Origin: REEB506 sp049317545
GTDB taxonomy: Bacteria; Pseudomonadota; Alphaproteobacteria; Caulobacterales; Aquidulcibacteraceae
Length of the DNA: 29,194 nucleotides
Direction of reading: 5' to 3'
NCBI GenBank assembly: GCA_049317545.1
Contig: JBMOIB010000030.1
Coordinates: 1 to 29,194, forward strand
Shown here: positions 13,644 through 21,502 of the stretch, piece after piece
How the letters are laid out: every line of letters starts with the position of its first letter
How positions within the stretch are numbered: the stretch's first letter is position 1
The notes under the pieces: model-generated
Told to the model about the DNA's origin: nothing
Seen by the model: only the letters and a program-made list of their open reading frames with translations
Database searches by the model: none
Made by a program: the position numbers and the translations under genes

Positions 13644-14858
13644 TTAGTCGCGCCGGCCGCGATTGGCTTTGATGCGGTAGGTCGCGTCGAGATCGTCGCC
13701 GTCGGCGCCGAGGTTCGGGGGCGGGGTTCTTTGCGTCCTGGCTTCGCGCAGCGCGCGTGCGATGCCCGCCAAACCGGCGAGCGTGATCACCAGCAAGGCC
13801 GTCGCAAAGCCGGCGAGCGCGATCCAATCGCGGCTCGTCAGGCGCCATGTGCCGGCAGCAGCGTCGATCAAATCCTTCGGGTTGCCGCGCTTGGCCACCG
13901 CGACGCTGATTTCTCCGGCGGCGAGCGCCACCAGGCGCAGGCGGGCGACGTCGTTGGCGGATTCGGCGAGATCGAGAAGGCGTACGGCGCCGGTCGGCGA
14001 TGCGGCGCCGAGAATATCGGCGAGATCGCTCAAGCCGGCGCGAAGCGTTGCATAACCGCGTTCATCGACGCGTCGGCGCACGGCTTCGATGAGCGCCGTT
14101 TCAAAGCTTTCTCCGGCGCCGGGCTGTGAGGCCTCGGCGATAGCGACGCTCAAGGGGCCGCCCGGCAAGGCTTGGCCAAGGAGGTGACGGTAGTAGCTCG
14201 CGAGTGCGGGGCTGAGCGCGCCGGCGCGCTGGGCGGCGAGCAGCGTGGCCGCCCCAGCCTGAAAAGGCCCGTCGCTTTCTTCGCGCATGGCGAGCGCAAG
14301 CGCCAGAAGCGTGGCGTCCAGGTCACTGGCGGTCTGGCCCGCCTGGAGTGCGCGGGCGCGTTGCTCAAGGTCGCCGGCGGCGCCGACAATGAGGGCGCCC
14401 CGTTTTGACGGCGCGAGGGCAGCGCCCTCAAAGCGAACGCGAACGTCGGGATCGAGGAAGGCGAGGGCGGCGCCTGCGACGGCGGCGTCGTCGGGCGCGG
14501 CGGGCAATTTGGCTTCCAGGCGCGCCGCATCGCGGGCCGGCAGCATGACGCGCGCGGCCACGAGGAGGCCGCGGGCGGCGGAGATGTCGCCGGCGTCGAG
14601 TTCCGCCAGCACCAGTCGCGCCCAATAGGGCGCCCGGTCGGCGTCGGCGGGCGTGAGCGCGCGGGCGAGGTCCTCGACCGACCGGCGCGTCGAGGCCAGC
14701 GCGGAGGGGGTGGCGTCGAAACCGTAAACGTCGGGGCGGCTGGCGGCGGCGTAAACGAAGGCGGCGCTCACCGCGAGCAGAACCAAGCCCGCGTTGAGCG
14801 CCAGCGCGCTCAGCCACGCCATCGGGAACAGGCCCTGCAAGGTCAATCTGCGCCGCAT
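13644..14858 (-). CDS. Unrecognised membrane protein with two transmembrane helices
   Basis: I do not recognise this 404-residue protein. It has one hydrophobic helix near the N-terminus (WLSALALNAGLVLLAVSAAF, about residues 14–37) and one near the C-terminus (WIALAGFATALLVITLAGLA, about 345–366). Between them are roughly 300 residues rich in Ala and Leu, mostly predicted helix and likely periplasmic, followed by a basic, Pro-containing cytoplasmic tail of about 35 residues. The helical middle may be a repeat solenoid. ATG 14858 was chosen because the TM helix follows directly; an upstream in-frame extension overlaps the divergent gene's control region. It is convergent with the flagellin-related gene (4 bp apart) and divergent from the FlaEY-like gene, so a flagellar role is suggested by position only. 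Confidence 0.75.
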   Translation of the reverse strand: MRRRLTLQGLFPMAWLSALALNAGLVLLAVSAAFVYAAASRPDVYGFDATPSALASTRRSVEDLARALTPADADRAPYWARLVLAELDAGDISAARGLLVAARVMLPARDAARLEAKLPAAPDDAAVAGAALAFLDPDVRVRFEGAALAPSKRGALIVGAAGDLEQRARALQAGQTASDLDATLLALALAMREESDGPFQAGAATLLAAQRAGALSPALASYYRHLLGQALPGGPLSVAIAEASQPGAGESFETALIEAVRRRVDERGYATLRAGLSDLADILGAASPTGAVRLLDLAESANDVARLRLVALAAGEISVAVAKRGNPKDLIDAAAGTWRLTSRDWIALAGFATALLVITLAGLAGIARALREARTQRTPPPNLGADGDDLDATYRIKANRGRRD

Positions 14859-14876
14859 AGTGGCCACCCGCTCCGT

Positions 14877-14892
14877 CGGGCCGCCATTTGCG
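14877..14892 (+). promoter_or_regulatory. Sigma-54-like promoter of the FlaEY-like gene
   Basis: CGGGCCGCCATTTGCG carries GG at 14878–14879 and TTGC at 14888–14891 with the required spacing; the -24 block is otherwise weak. Transcription would start near 14903, leaving a 47-nt leader. No clear ftr-like palindrome was found beside it. Confidence 0.4.
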
Positions 14893-14949
14893 ATTTCGTT
14901 ACCCCGATCTGCAAGACATATCGTTCCGCAATGTGCGTCCGGGTCCGCA

Positions 14950-17697
14950 ATGATCACCCTCAGCACGTCCCTCGTCACGTCCTACCTTAACGTCCGGGCC
15001 GGTTTGCCCGCGACGGACGCGACGACGTCGAGCGCTGCGACGACGCTGCAGACCGGCGCTCAGCGGCGTACAGCGGCTGCTCGGATCAAGGACCTCGCGA
15101 CCGCGCCGTGGACGACCGCGAACGCGCCGAACGAAACGGTCGCCAAGTCGCGTCTGGCCAAGATCATGGCCGGTCAAAGCGTCGTTCAGGATGCGACCAA
15201 GACGGCGTCCGGCGCCCGCCGCTCCGACCAGGAGCAATTGTTCGGCGCGTACAAGGCGTTGGACGGCTTGCGCTTGATCACCGAGCGGGCCCAGTCCGAC
15301 GGCGTCGATCCGGCCGAGATGCTGCGCCTGCAGGAGCGCTTCCGCGCCGGCATGGGCGATGTCTCGAAGTATTTGAGCGCGATGGACCTGCAGCGGGTCT
15401 TCGCCCCCGTCGGCGCCAAGCCTGAGGCGCTCGAGGGCGTTTACGGTCTGCGGCGCGGGCGCACCGAATACGTCACCGCCCCGGTCTTCAAGGGCGCGCT
15501 CGCCGACGCCGTGCCCGGTTTCCAATCGATCGCCGGCTTCACCCTGGTCGCAAATCCCGGCGAGGTCGGCGAGAAGACCGTTGCGATCGATCTGTCGGCG
15601 ATGGGGGCGACGCCGCGAACGCTCGATGCGGTTATCGGCTTTGTGAATACCAAGCTCTCTGACGCCGGCCTGACGGTGCGCATGTCGCGCGTGCTGCTGC
15701 CGCGGGCCGCCGACGCCAAATCGACCGATCCGGATTCCTACGCGCTGTCCCTGAAGGGCGCGGCGAGCGAGGAATTGAGCTTCCAGCCGCTGGCGACGAG
15801 CGCTGCAGTCACCGCCTTGACCGTCGGCGGTCCCGCCAACGTGCAGACCGCGCGCCTCACCAAATTCGCCGATGCCGCCGACGGCGACCCGCTCTATTCG
15901 GCGACCGTCAACGGCGATCCATTGCGGTTCAAAGGCAATGTCGCGACCGGGCTCGACGTGCGCGCGGCCGCCCGAGGGGATGACGGGTCGACCTATGTGG
16001 TCGGCGAATCGAGCATGCCGCTCGATGGCAATCTCGGCGTGCGCGGTTCGGCTGATCTGGTTCTCACCAAGTTTGACAGCGCCGGCCGCCGCGTCTGGAC
16101 GCGCGCGCTCGGCGCCTCGCAGTCTGGCTCAGGTTACGCGGTTGCGGTCGGAGCGGATGGGACGGTTGCGGTCGCCGGCGCCTTCAAGGGCATCGCCGCG
16201 ACCGAGAAATCAGCCGGCGAGAGCGACGCCGTGGTGGCGACGTTCACGGCGGACGGCGCCGACGGCTTCGTGCGCCGTCTCGGCGGGACCAAGGCCGACG
16301 AAGCCAAGGCGCTGACGATCGGCGCAGACGGAACCATTTATGTCGGTGGACGCACCAAGAGCGACCTTTCCGGCGCCAATGGCGGCGGCTGGGATGGGTT
16401 CGTCGCCTCCTTCTCGGCTGCAGGCGTTGCGGGCTTCACGCGACAGTTCGCGGACGTCGGGGACGGGGGCGTCACGGCGCTTGCGGTCGGCGCCGACGGC
16501 GTGTTCGCCGCGGGCGACGGCTCTGGGTCCGGCACGGTCCGCAAGCTCGATCTCGCTGGCGCGGACGTCTGGTCGCTCTCCACCGGGCCGCTCGGGACGG
16601 GCGGGACGATTTCCTCCATCGCCGTCGACGGCGCGCAGATCGCGATCGCGGGGGCAGCGAGCGCGACGGACCTCGGTCTTGGCGGCGCGAGCGCCGGAAC
16701 GGGCGGCGCGGGCGTAAATGGTTTCGTCGCGGCGATTTCCAACGGCGCGGCTCCGACAACCGTCTGGACCCGGACGTTCGGCGGCGATCAGGCCGACGCC
16801 GCCGCTTCCGTCGCGATTTCCGGCGGCCAGATTTACATCGCGGCCACCGAGGGCGCCCTGAAGGCCGACGCGAAAACCCAGATCACCCGGGCGACGCTGA
16901 CCAAGTTCGACGCCGCGACAGGCGCGCAAGCCTGGACGAAGCGGGTTGGCGCAGAAGGCGAGCGCGCGATTGGCGTTCTCGCCGATGGCGCGGGCGCGTC
17001 GGATCTCGACGCTTTCGGCTTGCCGCAGGGCGACCTGGTTTTCGAACCGTCGTCCGGGCCCCTGGTCGAGCGCTCGGCGCTGCGGGCGGGCGATTCCTTC
17101 TCGCTGCGCATCGACGGCGGGTCTCTCAAAACGATTGCGATCGACGCCGACGACACGATGAAAGACCTCGTGACCAAGCTGAACGGCGTGTTGCGCAGCT
17201 CCGGCAAGGCCGAGGTGATCACCAGCAACAATTCCGAATCTCTCACGATCACCGCCGCCGACGGGCGGCGCATCGATCTGGTCGCCGGTCCGGAAGGCAA
17301 GGACGCGCTGGCGATCCTCGGACTGCCGGCGGGCGAGGCGCGCAAACCGAAAGCGACAGTCTCGGGCGCGTCTTCGCGCACGGCAGCGGAGCCGCCGGTC
17401 ATGCCGCTCAATTTCCGAGAGGATCTGGCGTTCAGCGACGCCTTCAGCGCTCGCAAGGTCCGCCTCGACATTGAGCGGGTTCAGAACGCCGTCCGCACCG
17501 CTTTTGAGTTCATCTACAATCCGCCGGCGGCGAGGAAGACCGGTGCAGCGAAAACGTCCGTCAATTCGACGGCGCCTTCGATCCAGCAGCAGCGCCAACT
17601 CGCGAACTACCAGGCGGGCCTTGCGCGCCTGACCGCCGGAACGACGACATCGACGTCGACCGATCCGACGCTATCCCTGTTCGGTTTCTCTACCTGA
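14950..17697 (+). CDS. flaEY: FlaEY-like flagellar regulatory protein with beta-propeller
   Basis: A 915-residue protein. Its size, location among flagellin and flm genes, and general make-up match the Caulobacter protein FlaEY (about 970 residues), reported to affect flagellin and chemotaxis gene expression. The N-terminal 280 residues begin MITLSTSLVTSYLNVRAGL and are largely helical, recalling hook-associated or filament proteins. Residues about 298–680 are SBBP-like beta-propeller repeats (TYVVGESSMPLDGN, LVLTKFDSAGRRVWTRALG, TIYVGGRTKSDLSGANGGG). Residues about 715–746 (FSLRIDGGSLKTIAIDADD, then TMKDLVTKLN) and DALAILGLPAG near 786 resemble repeat elements of flagellin hook-associated proteins such as FliD. 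A helical tail follows. It may be an exported or filament-associated protein rather than a transcription factor. Its stop is 4 bp from the convergent flgN-like gene. Confidence 0.7.
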   Translation: MITLSTSLVTSYLNVRAGLPATDATTSSAATTLQTGAQRRTAAARIKDLATAPWTTANAPNETVAKSRLAKIMAGQSVVQDATKTASGARRSDQEQLFGAYKALDGLRLITERAQSDGVDPAEMLRLQERFRAGMGDVSKYLSAMDLQRVFAPVGAKPEALEGVYGLRRGRTEYVTAPVFKGALADAVPGFQSIAGFTLVANPGEVGEKTVAIDLSAMGATPRTLDAVIGFVNTKLSDAGLTVRMSRVLLPRAADAKSTDPDSYALSLKGAASEELSFQPLATSAAVTALTVGGPANVQTARLTKFADAADGDPLYSATVNGDPLRFKGNVATGLDVRAAARGDDGSTYVVGESSMPLDGNLGVRGSADLVLTKFDSAGRRVWTRALGASQSGSGYAVAVGADGTVAVAGAFKGIAATEKSAGESDAVVATFTADGADGFVRRLGGTKADEAKALTIGADGTIYVGGRTKSDLSGANGGGWDGFVASFSAAGVAGFTRQFADVGDGGVTALAVGADGVFAAGDGSGSGTVRKLDLAGADVWSLSTGPLGTGGTISSIAVDGAQIAIAGAASATDLGLGGASAGTGGAGVNGFVAAISNGAAPTTVWTRTFGGDQADAAASVAISGGQIYIAATEGALKADAKTQITRATLTKFDAATGAQAWTKRVGAEGERAIGVLADGAGASDLDAFGLPQGDLVFEPSSGPLVERSALRAGDSFSLRIDGGSLKTIAIDADDTMKDLVTKLNGVLRSSGKAEVITSNNSESLTITAADGRRIDLVAGPEGKDALAILGLPAGEARKPKATVSGASSRTAAEPPVMPLNFREDLAFSDAFSARKVRLDIERVQNAVRTAFEFIYNPPAARKTGAAKTSVNSTAPSIQQQRQLANYQAGLARLTAGTTTSTSTDPTLSLFGFST

Positions 17698-17701
17698 GGG
17701 C

Positions 17702-18142
17702 CTAGGCGCTCTGGTTCACGGCAACCGCAGAAGGCCCGGTCGCGCGCGCCCGGTAGCCGCCGGAATCGTAGCCAGCCGCACTTGCCTGAACGCGCGAGAT
17801 TTCCGTCGCCATGGCTTGGACAAGGCCTTCGGTGACCTCCTTCAAGGCGCCGACCATGCGCGAATGGACGTCGAGCGTCGCCATCAGGCCGGTCGTCGCG
17901 CGCTCCAGCTCTAACCGCAGCGCCGGGGAAACGCCGGCGATGCGGGTGCGATCCTCGGCGATGCGGGCCATCTCCATCCGGTAGAGGCCGGCGAGCTTCT
18001 GGCGCTCCTCGGCGAGGCCGGGAGCGGGTGGGCGCCGCGCTTCGATCTCGACGCACTCGGCCTTCACGAGCGCAGTGAGCCGCTCGGTTAGGGTGAGCAA
18101 TTGACGGGCGCGGTCTTCGCCGTCGTCAGCCAGCAGCGCCAT
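17702..18142 (-). CDS. FlgN/FlbY-like flagellar chaperone
   Basis: A 146-residue, mostly helical protein of the FlgN type, which holds hook-associated proteins for export. Two long helices can be read (residues about 10–40, LLTLTERLTALVKAECVEIE, and 46–110). The conserved FlgN-like stretch is KLAGLYRMEMARI, followed by a late helical segment. The C-terminal 25 residues are low-complexity. It is third in the flgI–flgJ–flgN run, and its start overlaps flgJ by 17 nt, indicating coupling. The FlgN assignment rests on helix pattern and context; Caulobacter relatives may name it FlbY. Confidence 0.65.
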   Translation of the reverse strand: MALLADDGEDRARQLLTLTERLTALVKAECVEIEARRPPAPGLAEERQKLAGLYRMEMARIAEDRTRIAGVSPALRLELERATTGLMATLDVHSRMVGALKEVTEGLVQAMATEISRVQASAAGYDSGGYRARATGPSAVAVNQSA

Positions 18143-18455
18143 CTTGAACCCCCATCGTCTGCATGCGGATCATTTCACGGGCGACGGAATCGGCGAGCCC
18201 GATGCCGCCCTTTGCGACCAGTGACTTGGCGTATTCGCGCACCAGCATCGGGCGGAACATGCGCTCGCCGTCGCCGCCGCCGCCGAGGACATTTGAGTCG
18301 AGCGCTTCGAACATCGGCGCAATCAGCTCGCCCATGACCATCGCTTCGAAGTCCTTGGCGGTGCGCGCGATCGCGTCTGGCGTCGCGCCCGCCTTGACGG
18401 CCGGCGGGGCGAGGGGGCGATCGGGGATGATGGGAAGTACGGATGTCGCTGCCAT
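18126..18455 (-). CDS. flgJ: Rod-binding protein (FlgJ N-terminal domain/CheL type)
   Basis: A 109-residue protein corresponding only to the FlgJ rod-scaffold domain. The signature is DAIARTAKDFEAMVMGELIAPMFE, written here as ARTAKDFEAMVMGELIAP, followed by GGDGERMFRPMLVREYAKSL and GGIGLADSV. The C-terminal muramidase domain of enteric FlgJ is absent, as is usual in alphaproteobacteria, where this protein is also annotated CheL. It acts in the periplasm as a rod cap during assembly. ATG 18455 shares a base with the flgI stop (TGATG); an in-frame GTG lies one codon upstream. Confidence 0.9.
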   Translation of the reverse strand: MAATSVLPIIPDRPLAPPAVKAGATPDAIARTAKDFEAMVMGELIAPMFEALDSNVLGGGGDGERMFRPMLVREYAKSLVAKGGIGLADSVAREMIRMQTMGVQDGAAG

Positions 18456-19564
18456 CACATCACCTCGATTTCAGCCTGGATCGCGCCAGCGGCCTTCAAT
18501 GCCTGCAGGATCGAGATCATGTCGCGCGGCGGAACGCCAAGGCGGTTGAGCCCGTCCACCAGGTCCTTGAGCGGTACGCCGCCCTGTACGAGCGCCAATC
18601 CTCCGCGCGCCTCGTCGACCTTGACATCGCTGCTGGGCACGACCGCGGTCTGGCCTTGCGACAGCGGCGCGGGCTGGCTCACCAAGGGCTGCTCGCTGAC
18701 GGTGATGGTGAGCGCGCCTTGCGCGATCGCCGCGGTTGCGACGCGCACGTTCTCGCCCATTACGATGATCCCGGACGTTTCGTCGATGACGATCTTGGCG
18801 GGCAGATCGGGCTCGACTTCGAGGGTTTCGATCTTGGTGATCAGGTCGACCATGTCGCCGCGCCAGCCGTCGGGGCGGTTAACATTGATCACGCTCGGAT
18901 TGGCGGCCTTGGCGATCGGGGCGCCGAGCGCGGTGTTAATCGCCTCCGCCGTGCGCCGGGCGGTGGTGAAATCGGGATTGCGCAAAGCGAGGCGAAGGCT
19001 CGTCTGGCCGGCGAGATCAAAGCCGATCTCGCGCTCGACGATCGCGCCGGAGGCGATCCGGCCGGAGGTGGGCACGCCCTTGGTCACGCTCGAGCCGGAC
19101 GCTCCGCCCGCCGAGAAGCCGCCGATCGCGACCGGCCCCTGCGCGACCGCGTACACCTTCTTGTCGGCGCCCATCATGGTCGTCGCCAGCAATTGGCCGC
19201 CCTGCAGGTTCTTGGCGTCGCCGAGCGCGGAGATCGTCACGTCGATTCGCGTGCCCTGGGTCGCGAAAGGAGGAAGGTTCGCCGTCACCATGACGGCGGC
19301 GACGTTGCGGGTATTGACCGTGCCGTCCTTGGTGTAGAGCCCAAGCTGCTCCAGCAGCGAGGACAGGCCCTGCTTGGTGAAGGCCGCATTGCGCAGGCTA
19401 TCGCCGGTGCCCTGCAGGCCGACCACGAGACCTACGCCCATCAATTGGTTCTCGCGCACGCCTTCGACGTCGGCGATGTCCTTGATGCGCGACGCCGCCT
19501 CGGCCGGCGCGGGCAGCGGTGCGGCGCAGGCGAGGGCGGCGGCGAAAACGGCGACGAGGCGCAT
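18455..19564 (-). CDS. flgI: Flagellar P-ring protein
   Basis: A 369-residue precursor of the P ring, the periplasmic bushing around the rod in the peptidoglycan. A Sec signal peptide covers about residues 1–24 (LVAVFAAALACAAPLPAPAEA). The family hallmark follows: SRIKDIADVEGVRENQLMG, then GLVVGLQGTGDS. Later conserved parts include NVAAVMVTANLPPFATQGT and DVTISALGDAKNLQGG, and the end KAAGAIQAEIEVM. ATG 19564 was chosen because the signal peptide starts there. It heads flgI–flgJ–flgN and has a sigma-54 promoter with a 25-nt leader. Confidence 0.97.
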   Translation of the reverse strand: MRLVAVFAAALACAAPLPAPAEAASRIKDIADVEGVRENQLMGVGLVVGLQGTGDSLRNAAFTKQGLSSLLEQLGLYTKDGTVNTRNVAAVMVTANLPPFATQGTRIDVTISALGDAKNLQGGQLLATTMMGADKKVYAVAQGPVAIGGFSAGGASGSSVTKGVPTSGRIASGAIVEREIGFDLAGQTSLRLALRNPDFTTARRTAEAINTALGAPIAKAANPSVINVNRPDGWRGDMVDLITKIETLEVEPDLPAKIVIDETSGIIVMGENVRVATAAIAQGALTITVSEQPLVSQPAPLSQGQTAVVPSSDVKVDEARGGLALVQGGVPLKDLVDGLNRLGVPPRDMISILQALKAAGAIQAEIEVM

Positions 19565-19599
19565 GGGGCGGCATGTCCAGAAATGGGTCAGATCCGTGT

Positions 19600-19615
19600 T
19601 GCCAGAAGCGGGCCA
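19600..19615 (-). promoter_or_regulatory. Sigma-54 promoter of flgI
   Basis: On the minus strand TGGCCCGCTTCTGGCA matches TGGCACG-N4-TTGCA at all but two positions and keeps GG-N10-GC. Transcription would start near 19589. The ftr-like palindrome at 19690–19703 lies about 75 bp upstream. Confidence 0.65.
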
Positions 19616-19689
19616 CCACGAACGCCATGGCGGGCAAGGGCTGCGTACAGGCGGCACATCGTCGGCGCGGCGCTTTCTGCCGGTCGCTG

Positions 19690-19703
19690 GGCAAGACTTG
19701 CCG
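19690..19703. promoter_or_regulatory. ftr-like palindrome between flgI and fliX
   Basis: On the minus strand this reads CGGCAAGTCTTGCC, matching CGGCAAGAATTGCC before flagellin 2 at 12 of 14 positions. It is 75 bp upstream of the flgI sigma-54 promoter and 3 bp from the CtrA box of fliX. A FlbD-type regulator here could activate flgI and repress fliX. Confidence 0.6.
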
Positions 19704-19706
19704 ACG

Positions 19707-19721
19707 TTAAGCGCGGCTTAA
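19707..19721 (+). promoter_or_regulatory. Perfect CtrA box at the fliX promoter
   Basis: TTAAGCGCGGCTTAA is an exact TTAA-N7-TTAA, the full CtrA recognition motif. It ends 24 bp before the fliX ATG, the position of a -35 element for a start site at or near the ATG. Caulobacter fliX is a CtrA-controlled class II gene. Confidence 0.8.
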
Positions 19722-19745
19722 CCGACGCAAGCGCTCCCTCAATGC

Positions 19746-20150
19746 ATGTTCGTCGATCCGCTCCGCCGCGTCGGCCAGACTGGGCCCGCCCGCAAAACAG
19801 ATGCGGCTGCACCAGGTTTTCGCGCGCCTGACGAGCCCGCGGCGGCGTCCGTGCGACCGGCGGTTGCAACTCAGGCGACCGCGGGCCTTGACGCCATTCT
19901 CGCGCTGCAGGGCGATACCGCACCGCCGGGGCGACGCGGCCGTCAGATGCAGCGCGGACGTCGCACGATCGACGCACTCGAGCGCCTGCAGCGGGCAGTG
20001 GTGCTGGGCTCCGGCGGCGTCGACGCGCAGGCCGCGCTGCTCGGCGTCGGCGAGGAGCTTGAGCCCACTGGCGACCCTGGCCTCGACGATGTCCTGCGCG
20101 AAATCGAAGTCCGCCGCGCCGTGGAATTGGCCAAGCTCGAGCGCAGATAA
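19746..20150 (+). CDS. fliX: Class II flagellar assembly checkpoint regulator
   Basis: A 134-residue cytoplasmic protein corresponding to Caulobacter FliX (about 139 residues), which links completion of the early basal body to the activity of the sigma-54 activator FlbD. The N-terminal half is low-complexity and Ala/Pro-rich. The conserved C-terminal half contains LDAILALQG, RQMQRGRRTIDALERLQRAV, and a helical end DDVLREIEVRRAVELAKLER. ATG 19746 gives the expected family length. It has no ribosome binding site and lies 24 bp after the CtrA box, so its mRNA may be nearly leaderless. Divergent from flgI, followed by dksA, as in Caulobacter relatives. Confidence 0.9.
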   Translation: MFVDPLRRVGQTGPARKTDAAAPGFRAPDEPAAASVRPAVATQATAGLDAILALQGDTAPPGRRGRQMQRGRRTIDALERLQRAVVLGSGGVDAQAALLGVGEELEPTGDPGLDDVLREIEVRRAVELAKLERR

Positions 20151-20174
20151 GGCGGCGGCGCCACACTTGCTTCG

Positions 20175-20203
20175 TTGCCGGACGAAGTCGGCTTGGCTAT
20201 ATG
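20175..20203 (+). promoter_or_regulatory. Housekeeping-type promoter of dksA
   Basis: TTGCCG at 20175–20180 and TATATG at 20198–20203 are spaced by 17 bp. The stretch GCTATATG also fits the Caulobacter sigma-73 -10 element GCTANAWC at 7 of 8 positions. It would leave a leader of about 58 nt before dksA. Confidence 0.4.
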
Positions 20204-20267
20204 GGCCGCGATACGGGGTCCGATTCTGGGTGGCCCGGCGCGCGTTCGAGTTTTAGGGATTGGATCG

Positions 20268-20684
20268 ATGGGCACCGTGGTCGACGAAACGTACCGCCCC
20301 ACCGAAGACGAGCCGTTCATGAACGATCGGCAACTCGACTATTTCCGGCGAAAGTTGCTCGCCTGGAAAGACGAGATCCTCGACGAGTCGCGCGCGACGA
20401 TCGCCAATCTGCAGCTTGAGACCGTGTCGTTGCCGGACCTCGCCGATCGCGCGACGAGCGAAACCGATCGCTCCCTCGAGCTGCGCACCCGCGACCGCCA
20501 GCGCAAGCTGATCGCCAAGATCGAGGCGGCCCTTCGCCGGATCGAGGATGGCAGCTACGGGTATTGCGAAGAGACGGGCGAACCTATCGCCTTGTCGCGC
20601 CTGGAAGCGCGGCCGATCGCAACTCTCTCGCTTGAGGCTCAAGAGCGCCACGAGCGACGTGAGCGCGTCCACCGCGACGATTGA
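20268..20684 (+). CDS. dksA: DksA-family RNA polymerase-binding regulator
   Basis: A 138-residue DksA homologue that binds RNA polymerase through the secondary channel, usually together with ppGpp. The coiled coil runs over residues about 22–95 (DYFRRKLLAWKDEILDESR, then SETDRSLELRTRDRQRKL). The acidic coiled-coil tip LPDLADRATSETD is present. The globular end reads DGSYGYCEETGEPI, RLEARPIATL and EAQERHERR. Only one of the four zinc-finger cysteines is kept, the pattern usual for alphaproteobacterial DksA and zinc-independent DksA2. ATG 20268 gives the standard length and N-terminus; upstream in-frame codons do not look coding. Expression may be independent of fliX through the promoter just upstream. 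Confidence 0.94.
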   Translation: MGTVVDETYRPTEDEPFMNDRQLDYFRRKLLAWKDEILDESRATIANLQLETVSLPDLADRATSETDRSLELRTRDRQRKLIAKIEAALRRIEDGSYGYCEETGEPIALSRLEARPIATLSLEAQERHERRERVHRDD

Positions 20685-20696
20685 CGCCGCGCGCCC

Positions 20697-21491
20697 TCAC
20701 CAGGGGCTGAGGGCGTCGGCGATCCGCTGCCCGATCCGCGGCCGCTGAACCGCGCTGAGCTGGCCGCGGCCGCCGTAAGAGATCCGTGCTTCCGCCATTT
20801 GCGTGTGACGGATCGTGTTGTCGGACGCGATGTCCTCCGGGCGAATGATCCCTGCCACGGTCAGCTCGCGCATTTCCGCGTTCACTCGCACTTCCTGGCG
20901 TCCCGAAACGAGCAGCGCGCCGTTCGGCAGAACGTCCATCACCATTGCGGCTACGGTGAGTTCGACCTTCTCTTGGCGCGCGACAGAGCCTTTGCCGGTG
21001 CTTGAACTGTCGCCGCTCGCGTCGACCAGGGTCGAAGGGTCGAAGCCTCCGGGCGTGACGCGGCCGAAATTCGTCTCAAGCCCGCCGAGGTTGTTGACCC
21101 CGACCGTCGTTTTGCCTTGGCGCGACCGCGAGCTCTCGTTCGAGAGGTCGGCGCTGTCGGCGATCGAGATCTTGACGGTGAGAAGGTCTCCGACGTGCGC
21201 GGCGCGCTGATCCTTGAAGAAGCTGCGGCCGCCGTCGCGCCAGATGGAATTCGGCCCCCCCGTAACCGCCGCTGCAGGGGCGGCGGGAAGGCCGACGATC
21301 GGCGGGGCGGCGGATAAGCCCATGGGCGTAAACTGCGGCGGCGCGGCGGCCCGGCGCGTGGCGTCGGCGACCGCGGCCGCTGTGGCCCTGACCCCAGCGT
21401 GCGGCGCCGCCAGCGATGGTTGCGGCGCGGGAGCGGCGGCGCAGGCGACCGTCGACAGCGCAATCAGCAGGGGGGGACCAAGGCGTCGCAT
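20697..21491 (-). CDS. flgH: Flagellar L-ring lipoprotein
   Basis: A 264-residue outer-membrane lipoprotein that forms the L ring. The signal peptide and lipobox are seen as LLIALSTVAC at the N-terminus. An Ala/Pro-rich stretch of about 55 residues separates the lipobox from the conserved domain, longer than in enteric FlgH. Conserved parts are SIWRDGGRSFFKDQRAAHVG, DLLTVKISIADSADLSNES, LPNGALLVSGRQEVRVN, and VAGIIRPEDIASDNTI with the end RIGQRIADALSPW. ATG 21491 has an AAGGAAG site 5 nt upstream; an in-frame GTG at 21506 overlaps the flgA stop. Last in flgF–flgG–flgA–flgH. Confidence 0.96.
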   Translation of the reverse strand: MRRLGPPLLIALSTVACAAAPAPQPSLAAPHAGVRATAAAVADATRRAAAPPQFTPMGLSAAPPIVGLPAAPAAAVTGGPNSIWRDGGRSFFKDQRAAHVGDLLTVKISIADSADLSNESSRSRQGKTTVGVNNLGGLETNFGRVTPGGFDPSTLVDASGDSSSTGKGSVARQEKVELTVAAMVMDVLPNGALLVSGRQEVRVNAEMRELTVAGIIRPEDIASDNTIRHTQMAEARISYGGRGQLSAVQRPRIGQRIADALSPW

Positions 21492-21502
21492 GCAGTCTTC
21501 CT

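Noticed and set aside
16210..17598. A 462-codon open frame on the minus strand
   Set aside because: Antisense to the FlaEY-like gene, with no family motif.
18443..19831. A 462-codon open frame on the plus strand
   Set aside because: It is antisense to flgI and flgJ, both firmly recognised, and has no recognisable domain.
20170..20187. Hairpin CTTCGT–ACGAAG between fliX and dksA as a terminator
   Set aside because: The stem is only 6 bp and no T-tract follows; the same bases overlap the proposed dksA promoter.
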